Source: an uncultured Opitutales bacterium (GTDB taxonomy: Bacteria; Verrucomicrobiota; Verrucomicrobiia; Opitutales; UBA2995). From it: a stretch of 34,712 bases of DNA. The notes below the pieces were generated by a model. It was given only the letters and a program-made list of their open reading frames with translations. It searched no databases and was not told the origin of the DNA. Shown in pieces: positions 1 through 10,238 of this stretch (the stretch's first letter is position 1; each line of letters begins with the position of its first letter). The stretch is from positions 1-34,712 of the forward strand of contig CALGUT010000556.1 of the NCBI GenBank assembly GCA_937920335.1. The letters run 5' to 3'. A program made the translations under genes and the position numbers.

Positions 1-3
1 TAT

Positions 4-81
4 CGGGGTGTAGTTCAGCCTGGCTAGAGCGCCTGCTTTGGGAGCAGGAAGTCGGCGGTTCGAATCCGTCCACCCCGACCA
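4..81 (+). tRNA. tRNA-Pro (anticodon TGG), CCA encoded
   Basis: Acceptor stem CGGGGTG/CACCCCG, anticodon arm CCTGC-TTTGGGA-GCAGG with TGG anticodon, T-loop GTTCGAATC, terminal A+CCA. Confidence 0.96.
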
Positions 82-117
82 TTCCAAATTTTTGATGGAG
101 ATTCCCACCTCCTACCA

Positions 118-145
118 GCCTCCGGTAAAATCGGAGGCTTTTTTT
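118..145 (+). terminator. Rho-independent terminator downstream of tRNA-Pro
   Basis: GCCTCCG-GTAAAA-TCGGAGGC hairpin followed by a run of T. Confidence 0.85.
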
Positions 146-266
146 ATGGAATCAAAGTGATGGCAGTCCTGAAGTAATCTAGGAGGGGTGATACGTTCTT
201 ACTTTTGCCGCAGAATGACTGCACTCCCTGCTTGAATTGAATCATAAATCCCTCTTTAGTGGCGAA

Positions 267-866
267 ATGGATAATTTGGCTAAAGCAACTCCGTTCATAG
301 CTATCGCCGCCTTGATTTGTGGTGTCATTGGGCTGATTCTTGGAATCATTGCCTTTCAAAAATCTTCTCAAATGGATGAGATTGCTACGATTAAGGATGC
401 AAACTCCACGATCAGCGGAAGCGTTGCGAGTCTGCAGGAAGAAATGTCAGGTCTTTCCAAAAAATACACGACGGTGGCGAATTTGAAGGAGTTTGCTAAC
501 TCGACTCAATCTGCGTTCAATACGATCACCGAACAGCTTACAAAACTGCGGACACAGAGTCGCACCGATTCTATCAAGATTGCCGAATTGGAGACTAAAG
601 TGGCGAAAGGCGTCACGGCCAGACCTGCGACGACGCCGGTTAGAACAAGTACTACCTCATCTTCAAGCTCGACCGCTACTCCCGGAAGCGATGATACCTC
701 CTCAGTCCCTGCAGGGGGAGGCGAGGAGTATGTTATCCAGTCCGGCGACACGCTTGGTAAAGTTGCCAGTAGTTTTGGTATTACATTGGATAAATTGCTT
801 GCGGCAAATCCGGGTGTTCAGCCCCGTTATCTTCGTGTCGGGCAGAAGATCCTAATCCCCGAGTAA
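267..866 (+). CDS. Membrane-anchored coiled-coil protein with C-terminal LysM domain
   Basis: N-terminal TM helix (FIAIAALICGVIGLILGIIAF), heptad-like region, Ser/Thr-rich linker, C-terminal LysM (EYVIQSGDTLGKVASSFGITLDKLLAANPG...LRVGQKILIP). The ORF track starts at a TTG at 237; ATG at 267 is the likelier start. Confidence 0.85.
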   Translation: MDNLAKATPFIAIAALICGVIGLILGIIAFQKSSQMDEIATIKDANSTISGSVASLQEEMSGLSKKYTTVANLKEFANSTQSAFNTITEQLTKLRTQSRTDSIKIAELETKVAKGVTARPATTPVRTSTTSSSSSTATPGSDDTSSVPAGGGEEYVIQSGDTLGKVASSFGITLDKLLAANPGVQPRYLRVGQKILIPE

Positions 867-880
867 GTCTGACTTCTCAG

Positions 881-1438
881 ATGCCCGACTCTAGTGAACC
901 CGAAAAATGGGTGAAGCAGGATACGGAGCTACACGCAGATTGTCGGGTTTTTAGAATCTTAAAATCAAGATTTAGTCATCCCGCTCGCAACGAAAAGGGC
1001 GATTTCTTTATTTTGGATGCTCCAGATTGGGTGACGGTAGTCGCGATCACTCCCAATGACGAAGTGGTAACTGTGAATCAATTTAGGTATGGCATTGAAG
1101 CACTTTCACTTGAGGTTCCAGCTGGTATGGTTGAACCGGGAGAGGATCCTTTGAATGCAGGAATTAGAGAGCTTCGCGAGGAGACCGGTTATACGGGGAC
1201 TGATCCCAAACTGCTAGGGTGGGTCTATCCCAACCCAGCTATTCAGAACAATAAGTGCTATGTGGTGGCGATTACGGGTGTGGAGCGTAACACCCCCGTG
1301 GTCTGGGATGATCACGAAGAAATCCAGACTCGGCTCATCCCAGTGAAAAATATTCCATCCATGCTGGCAAACGGAGCGTTTACTCATTCGCTAAGTTGGT
1401 GTGCGTTTCAGATGTATTTTCAGAAGTATTCCCTGTAA
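881..1438 (+). CDS. NUDIX hydrolase (ADP-ribose pyrophosphatase-like)
   Basis: Nudix box GIRELREETGYTG preceded by EVPAGMVEPGEDP. Confidence 0.9.
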   Translation: MPDSSEPEKWVKQDTELHADCRVFRILKSRFSHPARNEKGDFFILDAPDWVTVVAITPNDEVVTVNQFRYGIEALSLEVPAGMVEPGEDPLNAGIRELREETGYTGTDPKLLGWVYPNPAIQNNKCYVVAITGVERNTPVVWDDHEEIQTRLIPVKNIPSMLANGAFTHSLSWCAFQMYFQKYSL

Positions 1439-1528
1439 CGGGTTAGCTCACCAATGCGTTTAGATAATTAGTTGCTGCTTATTTTGAATGGTTAACGCAG
1501 ACTTACGTCTTAGGTATTAATAAGTTAT

Positions 1529-2560
1529 ATGAATCGGTTACTCATTCCCATAATCATCGGCTCAGTGCTGTTTGGCGCTCTGGCGGTGCCAAAGGTAATC
1601 TTGGGATTATCCTACTTTGAAGAAGCAGGGTGGGTGTATTCGAAGCCGGTTTTCGTAAGAATTTTGATCGATTTTCTGTTCGCATGGGTAGTCGCCATCG
1701 TTGTGTGGTTGCAGCTTGAGCGGCGTCCTTGGATTACGACGTTGGCATTTTGCTTCTCCACGTTGCTGGTCACAGCGTTTTGGATCTCAGCGTTCAAGAA
1801 TGCGCCCCGTGGATTCAGGCAGAATATGGCATTCATGTATGAATACATCGATGCGAACCCGCTTCGTGCGCTTCCGAAGGTACCTCAAGACATCGTAGAA
1901 CGCGCGGAGCCCAGGCCCGTTAGGCCGGCGCCAAGTGCGGTCCAGGAAAATGAACCGGAACCGGTGGTCGGGCCTGAAAAGCAGGTGGAGCAGACCTTTT
2001 ATGCCGTTTTGAGGGCGTTGAAAAAGTATGAATCAAGTACGGTGCTTGCCCTGGCTGATCAGAATACCTGGAGCTACTTTTCTGACCTTAAAAATCTGGC
2101 GCTCACTGCGGATCGGGAGGTTATCGAAAAGCTGAAGGCAATTGACCGCTTTCAGGTTTTAGCCCTCAGGCACATCAAAAATCGGGAAGAATTGGCTGAG
2201 ATTACCGAAGAAGGTTTATTCAGACAAGCCGTTCTGCAGGGGTGGTTTTTTGTCGGGGATAAGCCCGAAGTGAGAATCGATTTCATAGATATCATGCCCG
2301 GTGGAAATGAGGCGATGGCAGATATCATCGTTAACAGCATAATTCCTGATGAGCGTTTGGAGTTTATACGCGAGAAGGGTTTATGGAAAATGAACCTCCT
2401 TCAATTGCTTCCACGGCAGGAAGAAAAGATACTTATGACCCTGCATCAAAAGGGGCAGTCCGAAGAGGAGTTCTTCTGGAATTTCCTGCAGCAAGAAACA
2501 GGACGAGAACCTTCCCCCGATATTTGGGAACCGATCATAACGAATCCTGAACAAGGTTAG
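1529..2560 (+). CDS. Membrane protein of unknown function, three predicted N-terminal TM helices plus a soluble C-terminal domain
   Basis: Long ORF; hydrophobic segments in the first ~100 aa, Pro/Glu-rich linker (PRPVRPAPSAVQENEPEPVVGPEK), then a soluble region. No family recognised. Confidence 0.8.
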   Translation: MNRLLIPIIIGSVLFGALAVPKVILGLSYFEEAGWVYSKPVFVRILIDFLFAWVVAIVVWLQLERRPWITTLAFCFSTLLVTAFWISAFKNAPRGFRQNMAFMYEYIDANPLRALPKVPQDIVERAEPRPVRPAPSAVQENEPEPVVGPEKQVEQTFYAVLRALKKYESSTVLALADQNTWSYFSDLKNLALTADREVIEKLKAIDRFQVLALRHIKNREELAEITEEGLFRQAVLQGWFFVGDKPEVRIDFIDIMPGGNEAMADIIVNSIIPDERLEFIREKGLWKMNLLQLLPRQEEKILMTLHQKGQSEEEFFWNFLQQETGREPSPDIWEPIITNPEQG

Positions 2561-2735
2561 GGCAAAAAATCTGAATTTTTAAGTGTTTGGTAGTAGGAAT
2601 AATGCTCAGGTAAAGTGATACTTATAAAAGTGTGGGTTATTAGACTCTTATCTTGCTGGACTTTGCGTTCTGTTGAATGCTTCCTAGCGTAAGCTTTTTA
2701 GCCTCCCGCTAATTAATTCTACTGATTCTCTTTAT

Positions 2736-3494
2736 ATGAGCCTACTTGCTTCTTCTCTAGGTAAGAAATACGTCATGGCGTTGTCTGGACTGGTACTTTC
2801 CATTTTTGTACTGGGCCATATGGTTGGTAACCTCCAAGTTTTTGGAGATCCCTACCTGATAAACGCTTATGGCTATAAACTTCAACATCTGCCCTACGGA
2901 TTACTTTGGGTGGTAAGACTGTTTCTCCTAGCTTGTGTGGTAGCGCACATCTGGGCGGCTATCACGCTCAAGATCCAGAATAAGAAAGCCAGGCCGCAAG
3001 ACTACGAAGCGAAAGCCACGGTGCAGGCATCACTTGCCTCTCGTACGATGATCATGTCTGGGTTGATCATACTTGCGTTCCTAATTTTTCACCTTCTGCA
3101 TTATACAGTGAGGGCGGTTCCTGGCCACCAGTATAACCATGCTATAATCGCTAACGACGGGACCGAGTATCCTGCTGAGGTGCCGTTGGTCCTCCATGGA
3201 AAAACGAAGGTCGATGCGTATGGAGATCCTCTTATTGTGCACAATGTTCATGATATGATGATCGCTGGGTTCTCTTACCCGTTGATTTCCCTATTCTACA
3301 TCATCGGCGTGTACCTTCTATGTATGCACCTTTCACATGGGGTGAGTAGTATGTTTCAGTCTCTGGGGTTACGAAATGAAAAGTGGCGCTACCGGTTGGA
3401 CAAGATAGCCATGGTGTATGGCTGGGTAACTTTCTTGGGGTATGCTTCCATTCCCCTTGGTATTTGGTTCGGGATCGTCAACGCGTCCGTATAA
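2736..3494 (+). CDS. sdhC: Succinate dehydrogenase/fumarate reductase cytochrome b subunit (single-polypeptide b558 type)
   Basis: 252-aa membrane protein with several TM-embedded His (LGHMVGN, VVAHIWAA, FHLLHYTV, MHLSHG); immediately upstream of sdhA and sdhB. Confidence 0.92.
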   Translation: MSLLASSLGKKYVMALSGLVLSIFVLGHMVGNLQVFGDPYLINAYGYKLQHLPYGLLWVVRLFLLACVVAHIWAAITLKIQNKKARPQDYEAKATVQASLASRTMIMSGLIILAFLIFHLLHYTVRAVPGHQYNHAIIANDGTEYPAEVPLVLHGKTKVDAYGDPLIVHNVHDMMIAGFSYPLISLFYIIGVYLLCMHLSHGVSSMFQSLGLRNEKWRYRLDKIAMVYGWVTFLGYASIPLGIWFGIVNASV

Positions 3495-3519
3495 TTCACA
3501 AACGAGAAACATTTAAGTC

Positions 3520-5454
3520 ATGATATTAGACTCAAAAATTCCAGATGGTCCTCTCGAAGATAAATGGCAGAATCACAAGTTCAGCAACAAGCTGGTAAAT
3601 CCTGCCAACAAGCGGAAATTCAACGTTATCGTCGTCGGCTCAGGATTAGCGGGAGGAGCCGCTGCTGCTTCTCTTGGTCAACTCGGCTTCAACGTAAAAT
3701 GTTTTTGCTACCAAGATAGTCCCCGTCGAGCTCACTCGATCGCTGCGCAGGGAGGAATCAACGCTTCCAAGAATTACCAGAATGATGGTGATAGCGTGTA
3801 TCGTCTTTTCTATGATACGATAAAAGGTGGAGATTTCCGATCTCGTGAAGCCAACGTATATCGATTGGCGGAGGTCAGCGGAAACATCATTGACCAATGT
3901 GTGGCCCAAGGCGTTCCGTTTGCTCGTGAGTATGGAGGATTGTTAGCGAATCGTTCGTTTGGTGGAGCTCAGGTGTCCCGCACGTTCTACGCGCGCGGCC
4001 AAACGGGGCAGCAGTTGCTTTTGGGTGCTTACTCGGCTCTAAATCAACAAATTGCGGCCGGTCAGGTCCAAATGTATAATCGTCACGAAATGCTGGATCT
4101 GGTCAAGGTGGACGGTCATGCGAAGGGCATCATAACTCGAAATCTGGTTAATGGCGCGATTGAGTCATGGAGTGCTGATGCGGTGGTATTGGCAACGGGT
4201 GGTTACAGTACAGTGTTTTTCTTATCTACTTGCGCAGCAGGTGTAAATGTTACCGGTGCGTTTCGTTCTTACAAGAAGGGAGCCGGCTTCGCGAATCCTT
4301 GTTACACGCAAATTCACCCCACTTGTATTCCTCAGGAAGGTGATCATCAGTCGAAACTGACGTTGATGTCTGAATCGCTCCGCAACGATGGTCGCGTATG
4401 GGTCCCTAAGGATCCGAAGGTTTCTGAGAAGTTACGTAAAAAAGAAATTCGCCCACGCGATGTAGCCGAAGCGGATCGCGATTATTTTTTGGAACGCAAG
4501 TATCCGAGTTTTGGCAATCTCGCTCCACGGGATATTTCAAGCCGGTCAGCTAAGGAAGCCTGCGACGAAGGTCGCGGCATTTCTGGCACTGGATTTGGAG
4601 TGTATTTGGATTTTGAAGACGCGATTGGTCGTCTGGGCCAGCCAGCTATCGCTGAACGTTACGGCAATCTTTTTGACATGTATCAGCGGATCTCTGGTGA
4701 GAGTGGCTATGAGACTCCGATGATGATCTATCCTGCACCTCACTACACCATGGGTGGGCTTTGGGTGGATTACAACTTGATGAGTAATATCGAGGGGCTG
4801 TTCGTTTTAGGAGAGGCGAACTTCTCTGATCACGGTGCCAACCGCTTGGGAGCCAGTGCGCTTATGCAGGGACTGGCTGATGGTTACTTTGTCGCTCCTT
4901 ACACAGTGGCCAATTATCTGGCTCAAGTCGGAGCCGGGGTTCCTGATCCGGATGGACCGGCATTCCGTGAAGCCAAAGCGGAAGTTAATGATCGCACAAA
5001 CAAGCTATTAAGTATCCAGGGTAAACGATCTGCTCGATCCATCCATATCGAGCTCGGTCGTATCATGTGGGAGTATTGTGGTATGTCCCGAACAGAGGAA
5101 GGGCTTAAGAAGGCGCTTGCTTTGATCCCTGAATTGCGTCGGGAATTTTGGAGTAATGTTCGCGTTCCAGGTAAGGGTGAACAACTCAACATAGAACTCG
5201 AACGTGCGGGTCGGGTAGCTGATCACTTGGAGTTTGCTGAATTGATGTGTCATGACGCGCTTAATCGCGATGAATCCTGCGGAGGTCACTTCCGAGCGGA
5301 GCACCAAACAGAAGAAGGGGAAGCAGTACGCGATGACGAGAATTTCTCCCATGTTTCCGTCTGGGAAAGCAAAGGAGCAGATACCGCTCCGGTTAAACAC
5401 AAGGAGGAGCTGGTTTACGAATCGGTTAAGATGGCAACCCGCAGTTACAAGTAA
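3520..5454 (+). CDS. sdhA: Succinate dehydrogenase flavoprotein subunit
   Basis: FAD-binding [36 protein letters not shown] (His-FAD region), [27 protein letters not shown]. Confidence 0.96.
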   Translation: MILDSKIPDGPLEDKWQNHKFSNKLVNPANKRKFNVIVVGSGLAGGAAAASLGQLGFNVKCFCYQDSPRRAHSIAAQGGINASKNYQNDGDSVYRLFYDTIKGGDFRSREANVYRLAEVSGNIIDQCVAQGVPFAREYGGLLANRSFGGAQVSRTFYARGQTGQQLLLGAYSALNQQIAAGQVQMYNRHEMLDLVKVDGHAKGIITRNLVNGAIESWSADAVVLATGGYSTVFFLSTCAAGVNVTGAFRSYKKGAGFANPCYTQIHPTCIPQEGDHQSKLTLMSESLRNDGRVWVPKDPKVSEKLRKKEIRPRDVAEADRDYFLERKYPSFGNLAPRDISSRSAKEACDEGRGISGTGFGVYLDFEDAIGRLGQPAIAERYGNLFDMYQRISGESGYETPMMIYPAPHYTMGGLWVDYNLMSNIEGLFVLGEANFSDHGANRLGASALMQGLADGYFVAPYTVANYLAQVGAGVPDPDGPAFREAKAEVNDRTNKLLSIQGKRSARSIHIELGRIMWEYCGMSRTEEGLKKALALIPELRREFWSNVRVPGKGEQLNIELERAGRVADHLEFAELMCHDALNRDESCGGHFRAEHQTEEGEAVRDDENFSHVSVWESKGADTAPVKHKEELVYESVKMATRSYK

Positions 5455-5469
5455 TCAGAGACTAATTTC

Positions 5470-6228
5470 ATGAAACTTACTTTACGTATTTGGAGACAGG
5501 ACGGACAGAATGGGTCCGGCCGTTTGGTGGACTACAAAATGGATGACGTATCACCGGATTCGTCGTTTCTGGAAATGTTGGATTTGCTTAATGAGGATCT
5601 GATCGAGAGCGGGGATGAGCCGATTGCGTTCGATCACGATTGTCGCGAAGGAATCTGCGGCATGTGTTCTTTGACGATCAACGGTATCCCTCACGGGCCA
5701 GAACGTATGACTACGGCTTGCCAGTTGCACATGCGGCACTTTAGCGATGGCGAAACCATTACGGTGGAACCGTGGCGCGCGAAGCCGTTTCCAGTGTTGC
5801 AGGATCTTGTAGTTGATCGTTCGCCAATGGACGCGATCCAGCAGGCTGGAGGATTTATTTCGGTGAGAACTGGGAGTGCTCCTGATGGCAATGCGATCCC
5901 GATTTCCAAAGAGATCGCTGATTATGCGATGGATGCCGCCGCCTGTATCGGATGTGGTGCCTGCGTTGCGGCGTGTAAGAATGCGTCCGCTATGTTGTTT
6001 ACGGCTGCGAAATCGTCTCAACTCAATAGCCTCCCTCAGGGTAAGGCGGAGAAAGATCGTCGCGTTCTTAGTATGGTGGCCTCTATGGATGAAGCGGGTT
6101 TTGGGAATTGCACGAATTATGGGGAATGCCAAGCGGTGTGTCCAAAGGGTATTAGCCTCGATTTCATTGCTCAAATGAACCGTGAGTACGCGGTGGCTTC
6201 TGTGAAGCAGATCTTTGGGCGAGCATAG
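5470..6228 (+). CDS. sdhB: Succinate dehydrogenase iron-sulfur subunit
   Basis: [2Fe-2S] motif [15 protein letters not shown], ferredoxin-like [15 protein letters not shown] and [15 protein letters not shown]. Confidence 0.96.
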   Translation: MKLTLRIWRQDGQNGSGRLVDYKMDDVSPDSSFLEMLDLLNEDLIESGDEPIAFDHDCREGICGMCSLTINGIPHGPERMTTACQLHMRHFSDGETITVEPWRAKPFPVLQDLVVDRSPMDAIQQAGGFISVRTGSAPDGNAIPISKEIADYAMDAAACIGCGACVAACKNASAMLFTAAKSSQLNSLPQGKAEKDRRVLSMVASMDEAGFGNCTNYGECQAVCPKGISLDFIAQMNREYAVASVKQIFGRA

Positions 6229-6282
6229 TTTGCTAGGATCTCCGGTTCTTTGCCGGTTTTCGTCTATAATGATGATGGCCTG

Positions 6283-6339
6283 AATCAGCCAGGTCTTGAG
6301 TACAATCATTGTAAAATTCGACCTCGGCTGATTTTTTTT
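6283..6339 (+). terminator. Rho-independent terminator of the sdh operon
   Basis: AATCAGCC-AGGTC ... GACCT-C-GGCTGATT stem followed by TTTTTTTT, 55 nt after the sdhB stop. Confidence 0.85.
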
Positions 6340-6413
6340 GGCGAAATCAGGCTCGATTGGAGGAGAAGTAGAAGGCTCTCAAAGATCAATCCTATCTGTT
6401 AATATTTCTTCAA

Positions 6414-7553
6414 ATGGTCCAAGACGAATCCATTGATATCTCGAACAAGGTGATTCTCGTCATCGACGATAGTCCCTTGGACCGAAAGCTAATTTCCAAA
6501 GCCCTCGAGCGCCAAAATTTCAAGGTGTTCTCCGCTGGTAGTGGGGAAGAGGGTATCAGTATGATCGGATCTGTTCTTCCAGACTTAATCCTTCTCGATA
6601 TTATGATGGAGGGAATGGACGGCTTGGAAACCTGCGAAAAGCTTAAGGAAATGCCTGAGTGTCAAAATGTGGCGATCATTTTCATGACCGGTAAGACGGA
6701 TTCAGATTCGATCTTACAGGCTTTTTCCGAAGGAGCGTCCGACTATATTACCAAACCCTATCGAATCAAAGAGGCGCTTGCCAGAATCGAGACTCACCTA
6801 AAAGTAAGAAGTTTACTTCAGCAACATAAGGCTTTCATCCAGGCTCTGACCAAAGCAAACTCCGAAAAATCAAAGTTTCTTGGGATTGCCTCGCACGATC
6901 TAAAAAATCCGCTGATTTCAATCAACGGGTTGGCGAGCTTTTTGGCGTCAGGAAAATTTGGAGCTCTCAGCGCGACTCAAGCTGAGATGGCATCTAGCAT
7001 TTATGAAGCCTCAGAAGCGATGTTGGCATTGGTAAATGACCTTTTCGACGTTGCATTGATAGAGACAGGTCAGCTCAGTGTAGAAATTGATGAGGTAGAC
7101 CTCTATTCTGTTGTGAAAACGTCTGTAAACCTCTACCGTGTTACTGCGGGAAAAAAGGATATCGAGATCGAATTTATCGAAAGAGATATCCCCGCAAAAG
7201 TCCGTTGCGATAAACGTCAGGTTCGTCGCGTCATGGACAATTTACTGAGCAATGCAATCAAGTTTTCAGAGCCTAACACTAAGATTTCAGTGATTCTGGA
7301 AAGTGATAAAAACTGGGTATTTTTCCGGGTTGCTGACGAAGGTCCGGGAATTCCGGAAAATGAATTCGATATGTTGTTTGGCAGTTTTTCCAAGACGTCT
7401 GTGAAGCCGACCGGCGGAGAGACCAGCACGGGCTTGGGGCTCAATATTTGTAAGACGGTCATGCAAGCGCATGGTGGAGATATATACGCCGAAAATTTGC
7501 CAGAAAAGGGCGCTCAATTTTCTGTCCAATTACACAAAACTGCGGTTTGCTAA
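6414..7553 (+). CDS. Response-regulator receiver / histidine kinase fusion
   Basis: REC domain (VIDDSPLDRKLI, LLDIMMEGMDGLE, FMTGKT, ITKPY), H-box SHDLKNPLISI, N-box DNLLSNAIKFS, G-boxes VADEGPGIPE and TGLGLNICKTVMQAHGG. Confidence 0.93.
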   Translation: MVQDESIDISNKVILVIDDSPLDRKLISKALERQNFKVFSAGSGEEGISMIGSVLPDLILLDIMMEGMDGLETCEKLKEMPECQNVAIIFMTGKTDSDSILQAFSEGASDYITKPYRIKEALARIETHLKVRSLLQQHKAFIQALTKANSEKSKFLGIASHDLKNPLISINGLASFLASGKFGALSATQAEMASSIYEASEAMLALVNDLFDVALIETGQLSVEIDEVDLYSVVKTSVNLYRVTAGKKDIEIEFIERDIPAKVRCDKRQVRRVMDNLLSNAIKFSEPNTKISVILESDKNWVFFRVADEGPGIPENEFDMLFGSFSKTSVKPTGGETSTGLGLNICKTVMQAHGGDIYAENLPEKGAQFSVQLHKTAVC

Positions 7554-7559
7554 TTCCAT

Positions 7560-8432
7560 ATGGAATTAGAAGTAGTCTGGGACGCGGGTGCCACATTGGG
7601 AGAAGGTCCCATCTGGTATAACAACAAACTCCACTGGGTCGACATCGACGAAGGGCGGGTCCATATTTATCATCCTAGGGAGGATAAGAAGGAGACTTTT
7701 CAGCTATCGGGTAAAGTAGGAACGGTGGTTCCTAGGAAATCCGGCGGTCTTGTGTTGGCGATGGAAGATGGATTTGCCCTGTTCGATCCGAAGAAAGAAC
7801 GGTTAACCCCACTCCCCAATCCTCCTTCAGAAACCTTGGCGGGTCGATTCAACGATGGAAAGTGCGATCCTCAGGGACGTTTTTGGGCAGGCACGATGGC
7901 GAGTCGCGATGGCAAAGCGATTGGTAGCCTCTACCGCCTGGATCCGGATTTCCAATGCGAGATTATCCAGAATGGTATCGGGTGTTCGAATGGACTTACC
8001 TGGAGTAATGACCAGACCACGTTTTATTATATTGATAGTTTTAAGAACCGTATTGAAGCCTATGATTTTGATGCCGATTCGGGCGATATTTCCAATCTCA
8101 GGGTCATCGCCGACACCCCAGCTGGAAAGAATCCACCGATCTACGATGGTATGACCATCGATTCGGAAGGCCTACTTTGGGTCGCTCGATGGACTGGCAG
8201 TGGCGTGCAGTGTATCGATCCATCCACTGGAAACGTAGTCGAGCAGATCGACGTTCCAGTTCGAAAAGTGACCGCCTGTTGGTTCGGTGGAGATGATCTC
8301 AAAGATCTTTACATCACAACTGCTTCAGTTGACGAAACCGAAGAGCAACTCAAAGACCAGCCTCATGCTGGAGCCTTGTTCCGTTGCCGTCCGGGTGCAC
8401 GAGGTCTTCCCGCTGTTCCTTTTGCAGGTTAG
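7560..8432 (+). CDS. SMP-30/gluconolactonase/LRE family protein
   Basis: GATLGEGPIWYNNKLHWVDI, FNDGKCDPQGRFWAGTMA, GCSNGLTWSNDQTTFYYIDS motifs. Confidence 0.93.
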   Translation: MELEVVWDAGATLGEGPIWYNNKLHWVDIDEGRVHIYHPREDKKETFQLSGKVGTVVPRKSGGLVLAMEDGFALFDPKKERLTPLPNPPSETLAGRFNDGKCDPQGRFWAGTMASRDGKAIGSLYRLDPDFQCEIIQNGIGCSNGLTWSNDQTTFYYIDSFKNRIEAYDFDADSGDISNLRVIADTPAGKNPPIYDGMTIDSEGLLWVARWTGSGVQCIDPSTGNVVEQIDVPVRKVTACWFGGDDLKDLYITTASVDETEEQLKDQPHAGALFRCRPGARGLPAVPFAG

Positions 8433-8527
8433 ACGCTTTCGGTTGGCTGCCGTCTCTTGAGAATAGATAAAGCTTCGAATGCTTCGTTTTTTTGCCTGAG
8501 TCTGTCTCGAAGCAGAACGTTATTCTA

Positions 8528-10072
8528 TCACTTCTCTCTTGGTGCTTTTAACCAGGACGCAGGAATCACGGATGCATCCGTAACGGTTCCGTCTGGTGCG
8601 TTTTCCTTTTGGTTGAGTAGCTTGCCCTGTGTATCGAAATACTTGATCGTCATTTTCCGATCGTCCAAGGGACCTGAGAATTCGAGCGTTGAAAAATTTC
8701 GTTCTTTCACCTGATCCATTTCTCCGGGGAATATATCGTAGCGAGTGCTGGTTGTTTCTGGACCCCCGAAACTGCCTGAAGTAAGAGGGCTACTGGTGAA
8801 TTCGATAAAGCGATAGGTTTCCCCTTTGATGCCAGCTTTCCCAGGAACACCGGGTTTTCCTCCACCAATAAATTCAAGGGTGTTCACCTCCGAAAAGTGC
8901 ACGTCGCCACTCAGAAAGACCACTCCGTCGATACCTTCTTCAATGATCCGGTCCATGAGGTACTGCCACTCCTCATCGAATAAGCGATAGCTGTCCCCGG
9001 CACCGTTGTCTCCCAGCACCGTGTTTCCGATACTAATGATGTTAAAATTTGATGGGTAACTTGGCAGGTATCCCTCAGTTGCCTGACCTTGATTATACTT
9101 TAGCGCACTTATCAGCCAATCCACCTGACGTTTGCCCAGGAGGTCCTTCTCTCGATCGAATGCTTTTAAATGCTCAACTCCGTCCCGGTAGGTTCGATTA
9201 TCTAGCAGGTAAAAGTTGGCATCCCCGTAGTTGAAAAACGAAAATACGCCGGGTGTATCTGGCAGGCCCGCTGATGGGTTCCCATTGAATAGCGTGAAGG
9301 CCTCGGTGGTCTTAGCCTTATTCCAAAAGTCCCATCCCGCATTGTTCGGGCCGTAATCGTGGTCATCCCAAATCGCGTATTGGGGAATGGATGCCAGCAT
9401 ACCTCGCATGTGTGGAAGTGACCTGGAGTGGGTCCAGCGTTGTAAGATGCCTGTCCAGGAGCTCCAGTCTGGTTCGTTCAGGTATATTTGATCTCCGAGC
9501 CAGATGAAAATGTCCGGATCCGCTTCGTAGATACTCTCGAATATTTCATAACCGCTACCGTAGGGATTTCCTCCGAGGCGATCATACCCGCCCTCTTGGT
9601 TAATGTAAGCGCAGCTACCAAAACCGATCGTAAAGTCGAATATTCGATGACCTTCTTCGCGAAATCGCCAATTCTTAGGGGTTGAGAACTCCAGAGGGAT
9701 AGGCGCTCCTTCCCGATAATCTGTTCGGAAGGCTGGAGTAACCTTCTCGCCATCGATAAAAACTTCGTAGCCGTAGGTACTGTTGGACCGAACTTCGTCG
9801 GCGATGCATTTGGCAACGTAAGCGGTTTCTTTTTCGGTCTTTACCGTTCTGGTAGACCACCGTTTTTCTGGATCACCCTTGTGCCAATACTGCACCTGGA
9901 CATCCGCTGGGCCGGTTGTCTGAATCCAAATGAGAACCTCCGACATCGTGACATAACCGAGCATGGGCCCCGATTGTAATTTCTCGTAGGTAGCGTCCGC
10001 TCGAGCGAGCGGCAGCAACAACAAGCTTATCGTAATTCCCCAAAGCACGCCCCCAAACGTTTGTTTTAGCAT
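8528..10072 (-). CDS. Secreted PhoD-like alkaline phosphatase / metallophosphatase
   Basis: Signal peptide; FGSCAY, FIWLGDQIYLNEPDW, AIWDDHDYGPNN, FLSGDVHFSE motifs. Confidence 0.92.
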   Translation of the reverse strand: MLKQTFGGVLWGITISLLLLPLARADATYEKLQSGPMLGYVTMSEVLIWIQTTGPADVQVQYWHKGDPEKRWSTRTVKTEKETAYVAKCIADEVRSNSTYGYEVFIDGEKVTPAFRTDYREGAPIPLEFSTPKNWRFREEGHRIFDFTIGFGSCAYINQEGGYDRLGGNPYGSGYEIFESIYEADPDIFIWLGDQIYLNEPDWSSWTGILQRWTHSRSLPHMRGMLASIPQYAIWDDHDYGPNNAGWDFWNKAKTTEAFTLFNGNPSAGLPDTPGVFSFFNYGDANFYLLDNRTYRDGVEHLKAFDREKDLLGKRQVDWLISALKYNQGQATEGYLPSYPSNFNIISIGNTVLGDNGAGDSYRLFDEEWQYLMDRIIEEGIDGVVFLSGDVHFSEVNTLEFIGGGKPGVPGKAGIKGETYRFIEFTSSPLTSGSFGGPETTSTRYDIFPGEMDQVKERNFSTLEFSGPLDDRKMTIKYFDTQGKLLNQKENAPDGTVTDASVIPASWLKAPREK

Positions 10073-10238
10073 AGGGAGAACGTTAAAATGGAAGTGGAAC
10101 GGGTCAACGCTCTCCTTCAGTTTCTACAGTGGGACTGTTAAATACCGGTCGAGACTGCGATTTAAGTATGGGCGTTTCGGGTACGTGTAAGGTTTCGCCA
10201 GGTCGACCCACTCATCTAGGGAAATTAATTCGCAGGAA

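Noticed and set aside
5551-6309. 252-aa minus-strand ORF antisense to sdhB, same length as SdhB
   Set aside because: Lies opposite a clear Fe-S protein gene; translation is Arg/Ile/His-rich with no recognisable motif. Length match is coincidental.
8470-8520. T-rich stretch with short GCTTCG/CGAAGC arms between the convergent SMP-30 and PhoD-like genes
   Set aside because: Possible bidirectional terminator, but stems are short and alternative pairings exist; not confident enough to list.
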